Translations under genes and position numbers: made by a program
Source: Rhytidiadelphus loreus
Taxonomy: Eukaryota > Streptophyta > Bryopsida > Hypnales > Hylocomiaceae
Reading direction: 5' to 3'
Length of the DNA stretch: 64,000 bases
Assembly (NCBI GenBank): GCA_947034895.1
Contig: OX344763.1
Coordinates: forward strand, 21,483,001-21,547,000
Notes under the pieces: model-generated
The model's input: only the letters and a program-made list of their open reading frames with translations
The model's database searches: none
What the model was told of the DNA's origin: nothing
Shown: one piece after another, positions 30,943 to 40,332 of the stretch
Layout of the letters: every line of letters starts with the position of its first letter
How positions within the stretch are numbered: position 1 is the stretch's first letter

Positions 30943-31559
30943 CTGCGTTAAGTTTCTCCTATTGTGGCTGCTGACAGCTCTGTAGGATACCAGGGGAAAA
31001 AACTGCCATTCCTGCAGTCCCTTTCATTTTTGCTCTGCAATCAGCTATGTCGTGTAAACACTGAAGGTTAGCTCTAGCAATCATGAATAGTAGATGTATG
31101 GGATGCACAAGTAATACTGAACTCATTCCTCCATTGTACTGGTGATTTGAAGTGTAGGCAGGACCTAGGTCTCTCATTTTTGACTTGCAGGGGTCGGCTA
31201 TCTGTTGCTAGAGCTAACCTTTGTAAGTGCCATGTTTCATCTGATGGGGAGAATGTTACCCCCTATTAATGACGTGCACATTGGAAGGATTTTATTGTGG
31301 CTCAGTGACTGATGGCTTGTCTGGTTGTGAGAATTTTACGCTTTTGAGGAATTTGCAAGGACTGGCCTATTTTTTCATTCAAGACGTTTGCAAACATGCC
31401 TGAAATTCGGAACACTATTCATATCATTTTCGAGTACCACAATAAATAAGTCAAGAAGGAAGACTGAACCGGCACTGACTGTACGTCCGAGTATATTAGG
31501 TTATCCTGTTAGGTTTGGTATGGGGAATGTAATGAGCTTCGATTGCTATTTTATGGCCG

Positions 31560-31938
31560 CCATTCAGGACTTAGGGTTTGGGAAGTCGAGAAGGACGTCG
31601 GGCGCGAGGTGAGCGCTTCATGCAGATTTTTTCGAGCATGGTTCATTTAGGTTCTGCATTGTCAGGTTCGATTTTGCGGAATGGAATGAGGATGCAGCGC
31701 CATTTTGTCGAAAGAAAGCTCGCATTAGGGTTTGCGGTCACCATTTAGGGTTTACAGTTTCGGAGGAAGGAACGCGAGGTCAACGCTTCATGCATATATT
31801 CCGAGCTTTTGAGGATATGCTTGGTCAGGTTCGGCTTTGCGGAAATGGAATGAACGTACCTGCGCGCAGGATCGCCAATTTGTTGAATGAATACTCGCAT
31901 TAGGGTTTAGGGTTTAGGGTTTTTAGAGGACGGGAAGG
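31560..31938 (+). repeat. Imperfect tandem repeats upstream of, and overlapping, the start of the PPR-like gene
   Basis: Units of about 170-180 bp begin near 31585, 31764 and 31922. Units 1 and 2 share GCGAGGTnAnCGCTTCATGCA, TCAGGTTCG, TTTGCGGAA and CTCGCATTAGGGTTT. The third runs into the gene's own ATG (GGACGGGAAGGATGCAGGGC). TTTAGGG is iterated at 31903-31922. The gene's 5' end thus appears to have been copied upstream. Confidence 0.6.
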
Positions 31939-33192
31939 ATGCAGGGCGTTAGGCGAGCGATCAGGTTCTTGCGCATTCCATTCTCACGCGATTTTCATTT
32001 TCAAACGCATAATCCTTTTGTGGAAAGATCGCAATTCGTATACGGTGTGTGTGTGCGGCCTGCGTGGCGTGTTTCAGAGTTTTCAGTGTTTGGCTCAATT
32101 TCGCCGGGGGGTTGTAATGGATTGCATCACGGTTCCATGTCGCTGGTCAAGAGTCTTTGCACATTGCAGGTCGAAGTCCCTAAGCAAACGGTCGAAGTCC
32201 CTGCGCAGCCGAAAAAGGATCCTCAACAGTTGTACAACGACATTGTGGCGTCCCTGGAGAAGAAGATCCTGCCGTTTTCCAGCTCTCTACACGAACTCAT
32301 TCGCTCCTCCTCCACTTCTTCCGAGGTAGCCCTCGCCATGCGCGCTGCGGAGCTTGTGCGCATCTTTCGTACCGTGGAGAAAGGCGAATCGGTAAACCAC
32401 ACGAAGGAGGTGACGAACATGATGGTCGCGGCCTACCTTCGATTCGGCGACTCTAACAACGCTCTCAAACTCCTCCAGAGGCCGAGTCATTCGGGATTCA
32501 CCTGCAGCATTGGCTCCGTGAATCTCCTCCTCAAGCACTCCAAGTTGCACAAAAACGTGAGCCTCATGCGCAGAGTCTTGCGCGTTATGGAAACGAACGA
32601 CATCCAGGCCACGCAAGCCACGGCCGACATCCTTCTCCGCCAGTGCAAGCAGGCCGGGGAGACGGAGCTCATGTTCTCGCTCGCCAAGGGATACATCAAG
32701 CAGGGACTCACGTTGCACCAATCTCTCTTGGATGTGCTGATCTCGAGCGCTGCGAATGCTGGAGACGTGAAACTTGTTTATGAGATTCAAAATTGGAGAG
32801 ACAAGCAGGGCTTGGTGCATTCCACCGCTAGTGCTGTGTCCATGGCCAAAGCGTTGCTGCTGGAGAGCAAGCCTAAAGAGGCGGCACTCGTGATCAAAGA
32901 CCACTGTCCTGAGGGAGAGAAGCGAGAACGGTACGTGAGCATTTTGGTAAAGGTTTGGCCTTTGCAGCTTGTCTCAGCAGGCAATGTCGAAAGCAAGGAA
33001 GAATATTTGCAGAAGCTCAAAGAAAATGTAGTTTCCATGTTTGATAATCTCAAGGAATCAGGGTTGGAATTCTCGATTGATGTTGGTAAAGAGTTTTCTC
33101 AAGGCAAGGGGAGTGATAGTAAGGCTCAGAAGGAGGTGAAGAGTCGGAGTAGCGAACAGACCTGGGATACAGAAGATGAGACAAGTTTGTGA
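31939..33192 (+). CDS. PPR-like helical-repeat protein, probably mitochondrial (single exon, 417 aa)
   Basis: One uninterrupted frame. The first 30 residues (MQGVRRAIRFLRIPFSRDF) are Arg-rich and free of acidic residues, like a mitochondrial presequence. Residues 90-340 consist of amphipathic helical pairs of about 35 residues, for example TNMMVAAYLRFGDSNNALKL, LLLKHSKLHKNVSLMRRVL and LISSAANAGDVKLVYEIQ, which is the PPR/TPR-like fold of plant organellar RNA-binding or ribosomal proteins. I cannot assign it to a named member. The C-terminal 75 residues are a charged tail (EEYLQKLKENV, then DVGKEFSQGKGSDSKAQKE) that is repeated in tandem after the stop. An internal start at MSLVKSLC (about residue 67) would remove the presequence and is less likely. 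Lack of introns is typical of plant PPR genes. Confidence 0.75.
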   Translation: MQGVRRAIRFLRIPFSRDFHFQTHNPFVERSQFVYGVCVRPAWRVSEFSVFGSISPGGCNGLHHGSMSLVKSLCTLQVEVPKQTVEVPAQPKKDPQQLYNDIVASLEKKILPFSSSLHELIRSSSTSSEVALAMRAAELVRIFRTVEKGESVNHTKEVTNMMVAAYLRFGDSNNALKLLQRPSHSGFTCSIGSVNLLLKHSKLHKNVSLMRRVLRVMETNDIQATQATADILLRQCKQAGETELMFSLAKGYIKQGLTLHQSLLDVLISSAANAGDVKLVYEIQNWRDKQGLVHSTASAVSMAKALLLESKPKEAALVIKDHCPEGEKRERYVSILVKVWPLQLVSAGNVESKEEYLQKLKENVVSMFDNLKESGLEFSIDVGKEFSQGKGSDSKAQKEVKSRSSEQTWDTEDETSL

Positions 33193-33208
33193 GTTTGGAA
33201 TATAGATT

Positions 33209-33468
33209 AAGGTACGGTCTCCGCAGCTCATCGCATCTCGTGATGTCGAAAGCAAGGAAGAGTATTTGCAGAAGCTCAAGGAAAATGTAGGTTCCATGGT
33301 AGATAGTCTCAGGGAATTAGGGTTGTACTTTTCTGTTGATGTTGGTAAGGAGTTTGCGCAAGGGAAGGGAAGTGATAGTAAGGCTCAGAAGGAGATGAAG
33401 AGTCGGAGTAACGAACAGATCTGGGAGACAGAAGGTAGACAAGTTTGTGAGTTTGGTATATAGATTAA
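33209..33468 (+). pseudogene. Tandem duplicate of the PPR-like gene's C-terminal tail
   Basis: A 259-bp unit covering 32950-33208 is repeated at 33209-33468. In the aligned frame the copy reads DVESKEEYLQKLKENVG, then DVGKEFAQGKGSDSKAQKE, and ends at the same position plus a few residues. It follows the real stop (TGA at 33190-33192) and lacks a start, so it is a partial gene duplicate or 3' UTR. A shorter, more decayed third piece (LAFSIDVEDFGEGQGS) lies at about 33660-33731. Confidence 0.8.
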
Positions 33469-36360
33469 GGGGGTTCGTGTTTGTGACCAATTCATACTTG
33501 AAATTCATTTTGCAGAGGACGTTCATTTGTTCTTCTAGCTTGAGTTCACTTATCAAGTTCCTTATATCCGTTGCAATTGCGAGTGTGTAATCCTGGTTGA
33601 TTCAGTGAACTCCAAGTTGAAATTGTGAACAGAGTGCCTGTTTTGTTGCATCACTTAACTTAGGGTAGAGTTAGCATTTTCTATAGATGTTGAAGATTTT
33701 GGAGAAGGCCAGGGTAGTGGAGTATGAGTAGCTTGTATATTGGTTTTAAAATAGACCCAGGACGTGTGAATTGGCTTACACAAGGGGAGATACGGTTTTA
33801 GAAGATGGAGTTTGTGGAGATGGATTGGGTGAGGTTGTGTTTAACACGGAGTGTGTGGTATCCTGTTGGATTGACGAGGCGCAAAGATTGTGATCAGAGT
33901 AATGGTGTTGGTGTTAATTTGAAACGCAGGGATATAGGTGGAAATTAGAGCTTGATTCTGCAATGTAGTGACTAAGTATGGTATATGGTTTTTGATTAGA
34001 ATACCAAGTAAGAAAGAGGGAAAAGAGTAAGAAATTGTGTGGTTGGTGTCGGGGAGGTTGTGATTGTGCAGGTTTTCAGCTTACCTATTACTAACGAAAT
34101 ATGTCTTTAGGAACTTAAAATGGTTTCAGTCATGCTCAAAGATCCTGCATTTTTATTGCTAATCCTTTACAGTAGTGGAAGCTTTCTTACAGTTGTGATA
34201 ACACTTGATATTGGAGAGCATTTGGAAGCATCTTTAGAAGGTTCTTGACACTTTCATTTGTACTGTGGATTCATTTGTCATTCTTGAATTGAGACTCTAC
34301 ACTACAATAGCCTAACAAAATCAAATTTGATTAGCAACAAGGCATTTTTGTACCTTCCAGTGGAACCATTTTACGGTTTTAGTTTGGTACACAAAGATTT
34401 TTAATTTTTTTGATTCACAAGTTCTTGATTCTCTCCATTTGATCATTTGACCATCTTCTTCAGTAGTCTTTCTATTCTACTTATGGCTTCATGTAAGTCT
34501 ATACATTATTTATTTCTTACAAAAATGGCCTTCTAACTTATAAATTACATGCTCTTGCAGAATATGCAAGTTAATGCAAAATGTCAAAAAAAAAACCCAT
34601 AAACAATCATAGAGAGAAAAATAGTAAGATTTTTTCTTAAAACACCTATGGATTTTAAATATTAGATTTAGACCAAGAATAATTCTAGAGAAGATCTTTA
34701 GACAAGTTTTTATCATTTCTTCTCAAAGAAACCTCATAGAAATGACCTTCTAACTTATAATTTACATGCTCTTACATTTTCACCAATGAAAAAGACTTTT
34801 ATGAATATATTCTTTTCAACAAATATGCAACAAGAATGCTTGCAAAATTTAAGTGCAAGTACCTTTTCTACAAAAGTGAACAATTATAAAGACAAAATAG
34901 CAAGTGTTTTCTAAAAATGCCTTTGCAATTTTAAATATTACATTTAAATTAAGAAAATTTCTTTTACAAAATGAAATCAATTTTTTGATGTTCCTACATT
35001 GGTGAATATAGGATCCACTTTGTGATGATGGGGACCACTTAAAACTACAATAAAAATAATATAAATTTGAACTCACATGACTAAAATTGAAGGAAAATTA
35101 ATGGAAATCTTTGGGGTTCAATTAATTCCAAAATAAAGGCTTAATCTTTCAGTTTGACTTTATGACTTCAAAAATTTATAAAAAATTAATATAACAAAAA
35201 TAATTAAAATATAAACTAATTTATATCCAAAGAGACTTAAAAGAAAGTGTCAAACTATTATGAAATTCCTAATTGGACTTAAACTCTTTATGGTCTTTAT
35301 AGACCTAAAACCTTTATTTAGAAACAAAATAATTTAAAAAATATTTATTAAAATTAATTATTGAAAAAAGTTTAAAAAATTAGGAAAATATTTTATTGAA
35401 AAAGATAAAAACTATTGTAGTGTAATTTTCAAAATTCATAGTTGCCAAAGTCTTTAAGAGTTTGAAAGAGGCTCCTAAATCTTTATTTAAAAATAAAATA
35501 ATTAAAAAAATATTTATTGAAAAGGGTTAAAAAATTAGAAAAATGTTTATTAAGAAAGATTAAAGCTATCATGATAGTATAATGATTGAAGATCCATTTT
35601 TAGTTTATATAGCATCTCCAAAACATCTCCAAAATTCATGTTGTTTTAAAAGATTATTCCAAAATTCATCTTCTTTTAAAAGATTATCCAAAATTCGTCT
35701 TCTTTTAAAAGATTATTCCAAATCAAGTTTTATCTCTATAACCAATCTTTTAACCAATCTTTCAAAATTGGCCCCTATAGATCATTGTTGAGAATATACA
35801 CGAGTACCTAGGTTTATAACATACACCTAGGCCTTGCACTCATGTTTAGATGTATATTCCAAATGTTTGTCTCTAACTTTTTACCATTTGGATATTAACT
35901 AAAAAAGTTCCTCATTGCTCAAGAAATGACTAATGTATTGCCAATTCATTTAACCAATTCATGTATTGCCAATTTATACCATGAGGGCTCGAAATCTTGA
36001 AACTTTCAATCCACCCAGTCAAATGGGCTTAAAATTTTCCTACATATTGAATTAATTTTTTAATACAATTTTGTACGGTTGGAATTCAAAAGAAAAATTA
36101 ATTTCTAATTAGACAATGCATCCTTCCAATCTTTACGTGTACCTTGTGGGTCTTAGAGCCCCATAGCATTTTTGGAGCCCCAAAGACTTTTGCCAAAATC
36201 TTAGATACTATTTATAATAATATAAAATTCTATATTATCTAGCCTTAGAGAAAGTTTCCATTTTTTCTAGTGAGAAATTTTGATAATGTCCAATTGGTAG
36301 TTTTGAGGTATAAATTTTGGGTTTTAGCCATTTGGATGTAAAGTGGGGTAGTCTAATTTT

Positions 36361-36675
36361 GTTATTGGGTTGGTAGGTTACCAATTTGGGATATCACGAG
36401 AACTATGATGGTAAGGGTTGCAAAAAAAATTTGTTATTGGATTAGTAGGTTACCAATTCGGGATATCACGAGAACTATGATGGTAAGGGTTGCAAATTTT
36501 TGTGTGTTTAGGTTGGCTATTTAGCCTTCTTCCAATTTAGATTTTCTTCACCCATTGTGAGAGAAGCTAAGGGTTGCAAATTTTTATGTGTTTAGGTTGA
36601 CTATTTAGCCTTCTTCCAATTTGGATTTTCTTCACCCAATTTAGATTTTCTTCACCCATTGTGAGAGAAGCTAGT
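36361..36675 (+). repeat. Two adjacent tandem duplications (72-bp and 84-bp periods)
   Basis: Unit 1 (36361 and 36433) carries GATATCACGAGAACTATGAT. Unit 2 (36485 and 36569) carries GGGTTGCAAATTTTT, TTAGCCTTCTTCCAATTT and TTCACCCATTGTGAGAGAAG. The last copy has a further internal repeat of about 20 bp. Identity between copies is high, so the duplications are recent. Confidence 0.8.
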
Positions 36676-37018
36676 GCGAGTTCAACTAAGTTGGCTATTT
36701 TTTCTGTGATTTTTGTTCTTATAATTAATATAATTAATGCAAAGTTACCTACTTGGATGTGTGTTGTGTATGTGTGTACTTAATTGAATTTGTGATGTTG
36801 TATTTTGTATGTTGATTGCCATCTAGATGTTTGTAACATTTTTTAACGTTTTTTATTCAAAGATGAAATCTATTTATATTGTTTGATTGTACATCCAATT
36901 GGATGTACTGAGTGAGTTGCACATGTTGGCGGTTGTTGTAGAGGTTGTTGTAGATTTGTTGTGTGTGTGTGTCGTTGTAGTCTTATTGGTTGATTAAAAT
37001 TGTGGCCAAGTTGGAGAT

Positions 37019-37130
37019 TTTTATGTGTTAATTGAGGTTGAGAGATTTTGTAGCTTTGGTCTGAATTGTTAATTTTTATGTGTTAATCAAGGTTGAGAGA
37101 TTTTGTAGCTTTGGTCTGAATTGTTAATTA
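37019..37130 (+). repeat. 56-bp tandem duplication
   Basis: Two copies start at about 37019 and 37075. Each contains TTATGTGTTAAT, GGTTGAGAGATTTTGTAGC and GGTCTGAATTGTTAAT. Confidence 0.8.
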
Positions 37131-37615
37131 TCTTGTGAATGTGTATGATTATCAATCCTTTTGCATCTGATGTGCAAAGTTAAGTCATGTATGAGACTAT
37201 GAGGAAATGTTTGTATGAAGTCAAATAGGAGTGATTGTGCTTATTAAAGTTATTATGTTTGTGTAATCTCTGTGGTACATGTTGGAAATATATTTATGTT
37301 GTTGTGGGAGTCTAGTTGAGTGATTGATTCAAATCCAAGTTGGAAATATATTTGGATATATATTTGGAAATATATTTGTGTAGTCAAGTTAGGAAATATA
37401 TTTGTGTAGTGAGTGCAAGATGTTATGAAATTTGTGTGTCCAAATGGGAGTATTAAAGTGAGTGAGAATGAATTTGAAAAGGATTGTCTAAGTTGGGTTT
37501 CATAACTAAATTGAAACTAATTCTAAGAAACCAATTTGCTGAGTTGTAAAATTGAGAATGTGTAGTCTATTAAATGCTAAGATTTATAGTGTTGTATGGA
37601 GAATGAGTGTGTGAA

Positions 37616-37866
37616 GTCAACATTTGAAGTACAATACTAAGTTGAGTAAAAAGAGTCAAGTTGGAAGATAATGTCACCTCACCTTTGTGGCCTTTAAGAG
37701 TAGAGCCTAGATTGTAATTAGGTCTAGTTGATGTCAACATTTGAAGTACAATACTAAGTTGGTAGTAATAAAAGAGAGTAAAAAGAGTCAAGTTGGAAGA
37801 TAATGTCACCTCACTTTTATGGCCTTTAAGAGTAGAGCCTAGATTGTAATTAGGCCTAGTTGATGA
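37616..37866 (+). repeat. Tandem duplication of about 117-134 bp
   Basis: Copies start at 37616 and 37733. Both contain GTCAACATTTGAAGTACAAT, GTCAAGTTGGAAGATAATGT and AAGAGTAGAGCCTAGATTGT. The second copy has about 16 extra bases near TAGTAATAAAAGAG. Confidence 0.85.
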
Positions 37867-38535
37867 GGAATCCCATTAGAAATCTTAAAGTTGTGCTTGT
37901 TTGGTTGAATTAGGAATTGATTAGTTCATCAAAAATCCTATTTGAGAACAAATTAATTATTCTATAGGTTATTTTCCAAATTGGTAATAAACCTTAATCT
38001 ACAATGGACTTTTGATAAGAATTTTTGTTGACTTGGTTTTTTTAGGTGGTCTTGTATTATTTTGATTATAATGAAGAATATATAATTATTTTTAAAGGGC
38101 AATACAAGGAATGAAGTGTCAAATTTTTAGGAAGTATACACTTGGTAGCAAGGTTTTTGCATTCCACTTTTTAAGAGAGTAATGGGTGGAGAAAACCATA
38201 AAAGTGATAAAACATATATTTTAGTGTGCAAATAAGGCCTTCCGTGGGTGGATGATAAATGCATTACATGGATGAAATTCATTCACACATCATCTCTGTG
38301 GTAGAACCTTTTTTGTTGCAAGAGAGGCTAAGTATCATTCATGGTCCTCCCTTCAAAATTTGATAGCTAAATTAACTACCATAAATTATTATTTTTTAAC
38401 AATAATTGACTTTTAAAAATTCTACTTTTCATGATTTTTATTTCAAATTTTTAGATATTACTTTTTTTAGGTCTGACATTACTATTTATGACTTTAATTA
38501 TGTCTATTTTTAGTAAAAAAAGTTTTAATGAATGC

Positions 38536-38776
38536 TCAAGTCTAATGCTCATTGCTAGTTGCTCCCTACTCACACTCTAGTGTTGTTGGCTTTAGCAATG
38601 CATAAAAAATCTTTGTGTCTCCCTCTAATGCCACAATGCAATGTGATGGTTCAAGTCTAATGCTCATTGCTAGTTGCTCCCTGCTCACACTCTAGTGTTG
38701 TTGGCTTTAGCAATGCATAAATTTTTTTTGTGTCTCCCTCTAATGCCACAATGCCACAATGCAATGTGATGGTTGT
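38536..38776 (+). repeat. 115-bp tandem duplication
   Basis: Copies start at 38536 and 38651. Both contain TCAAGTCTAATGCTCATTGC, CACACTCTAGTGTTGTTGGC and CCACAATGCAATGTGATGGT. The second copy has an extra CCACAATG step. Confidence 0.85.
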
Positions 38777-39314
38777 ATGCTTGGGTTTGTTCCTTTGTAT
38801 AAGGTAAATCAACCCATTATGGTCAAATGACCCAAATGACCCATAGTGATCACCTACCAAAGACCCAATTATGATTTTTTCAGTTTTTTTAGATTTTGGC
38901 TCCAATACATCTCTTACATGACATAAAAGACTTTGATTGCTTTAGGTGAGCCAAATGAGCATGATGGATTCAAATTTTATTGGTTTGAAGGTAGTCTACA
39001 AACTCTTACAGGCAAAAATGCATTGAACACTTCAAAAATTCATAACAAATTCATACTTTGTCAAAAAAACATAATTTCAATTGCTCTCATTGTTTTTCAC
39101 ACTAGTACTACTATGGGAACAAATTGAAAATACTATGGGAACAAATTGAAAATTTTCAGTAACTACATGATGTCAAACTCCTTATTCTAACCATAATGGA
39201 CTGGTTTACTTTAGTGGAATTTCAAATGATGTCACCCTTCTTATTCTGACTACAATGGGCTGATTTACTTGAGATGCCACATTGTGACAATTAAATTAAT
39301 AATAAGGTAGTATG

Positions 39315-39467
39315 CTGTTAAATGACACTTGACCATAAAGTACCATCTAGAAGGTTTGTACATTGCTGTTAAATGGCACTTGACTATAAAGTGCCATTTA
39401 GAAGGTTTGTACATTGCTGTTAAATGGCACTTGACCATAAAGTGCCATCTAGAAGGTTTGTACATTT
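39315..39467 (+). repeat. 51-bp tandem repeat, three copies, each able to fold into a hairpin
   Basis: Units start at 39315, 39366 and 39417 with a period of exactly 51 bp. In units 2 and 3, ATGGCACTT and AAGTGCCAT are perfect 9-bp inverted arms around a 7-base loop; unit 1 has mismatches. Because 51 is a multiple of three, one frame stays open on each strand, but this looks like a by-product of the repeat, not a gene. Confidence 0.8.
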
Positions 39468-39509
39468 CGAATTTCAGTTATGTACCTATTTGGATGGAGC
39501 GTTTTCAGA

Positions 39510-39665
39510 AACGAACTTTGACCCTTAATAACTTTTGTATATAATATCCAAATGTGGCGTTCTTTGGTGCGTTGGAACCTCCTTTCACTTGCCAACATGA
39601 ATATGTGAAAATTTGACCAGTTTCATAATAGCAACTAGGCTCAGTAGTAAAAAGTGACGGTTTTG
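39510..39665 (+). repeat. Dispersed repeat family D, copy 1
   Basis: About 150 bp match 60930-61085 closely: ACTTTGACCCTT, ATATCCAAATGTGGCGTTCT (versus GTGACGTTCT), GTTGGAACCTCCTTTCACTT and TAGCAACTAGGC-like sequence, in the same order and orientation. It is one of the better conserved dispersed pairs in the window. Confidence 0.75.
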
Positions 39666-39864
39666 GGTGTACCCACCTTATACCCAACCAAAACAACATC
39701 TACATGAACAACCTCCCCGTGCATGCAGATTTTTCAACCGTTTTGAAGAAATGAGTAAATTCTATATGATTGTACAATTAAGTATTCATAAATTAATTGA
39801 TTTGACTTACGCACAACAAAATTGTAGCCATAATAATTTTTTTAGATGTTACTAATCCCTTAGC

Positions 39865-39990
39865 TAATAAGGTAGGCGACCTTGTTTGCACCACTTCATA
39901 GGCACTATGTATCAGTAGAGTACATCTAAAAGTTTAAAATGTACACTTTTGATACATAGTTCCCCACGAAGGGTCTCCTACTAAAGGACA
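39865..39990. repeat. Hairpin repeat upstream of VPS34 (family C relative)
   Basis: ACTATGTATCA at 39904-39914 pairs with TGATACATAGT at 39950-39960, with a further GTACAT/ATGTAC pair inside. The block starts TAAGGTAGGCGACC, resembling the TAAGGTAGGTGGCTC ends elsewhere. It lies about 350 bp ahead of the VPS34 start codon. Confidence 0.5.
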
Positions 39991-40332
39991 ACATCTTCCC
40001 TTTTTGGTCGGGAGCCAATAAAATCCCTGCACGTATGGTCAAACTCGACTTTAAAATAACCCTATTCCCACAGCACCCTCCCCTCCGAAGCTCCGAACCA
40101 GAAGAACCGCAGCCTCGCACAGCAGAGGCAGTAACTTACTGTAGAGCTTTGCTTCTCCAGGATCGAAGCTTTAATGGCGAAGCCATAACCCGCTTTCACC
40201 GAAGCATTCAATTTCCAAATCTCGCGATTGCAAACATCCCCAAACATGACGAAACCGTTTCCAACAGACTAACATTCGCTTGAGAATTCGCAAAGTCGAG
40301 ATTGGGAGACACACCGAGAGCGAGAGAGCACA

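Larger units (their letters stand above)
33470..39900. other. Gene-free AT-rich region with many local tandem duplications
   Basis: No gene is supported. Besides the tandem units listed separately there is a degenerate direct duplication (34525-34735 against 34737-34975, sharing CCTTCTAACTTATAA and ATTTTAAATATTA), another at 35307-35420 against 35475-35580, and three units of about 33 bp with CTTTTAAAAGATTA at 35624-35720. Such density of 2- to 3-copy tandem blocks suggests frequent slippage or unequal exchange rather than selection. Confidence 0.6.

Noticed and set aside
32287..32904. 205-codon reverse frame inside the PPR-like gene
   Set aside because: It is a shadow of the forward coding frame, which alone has a presequence-like start and helical repeats.
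32931..33226. Possible intron joining a GTACGTGAG donor in the PPR-like gene to an acceptor in the duplicated tail
   Set aside because: The splice would shift the frame and hit a stop soon after, whereas the unspliced frame runs cleanly to its stop.
39315..39467. CRISPR-like array
   Set aside because: Only three units, no variable spacers, and a plant nuclear context. It is an ordinary tandem repeat.
39265..39544. Repeat peptide genes on both strands across the 51-bp units
   Set aside because: The open frames follow from the period being a multiple of three; there is no leader and no similarity outside the repeat.
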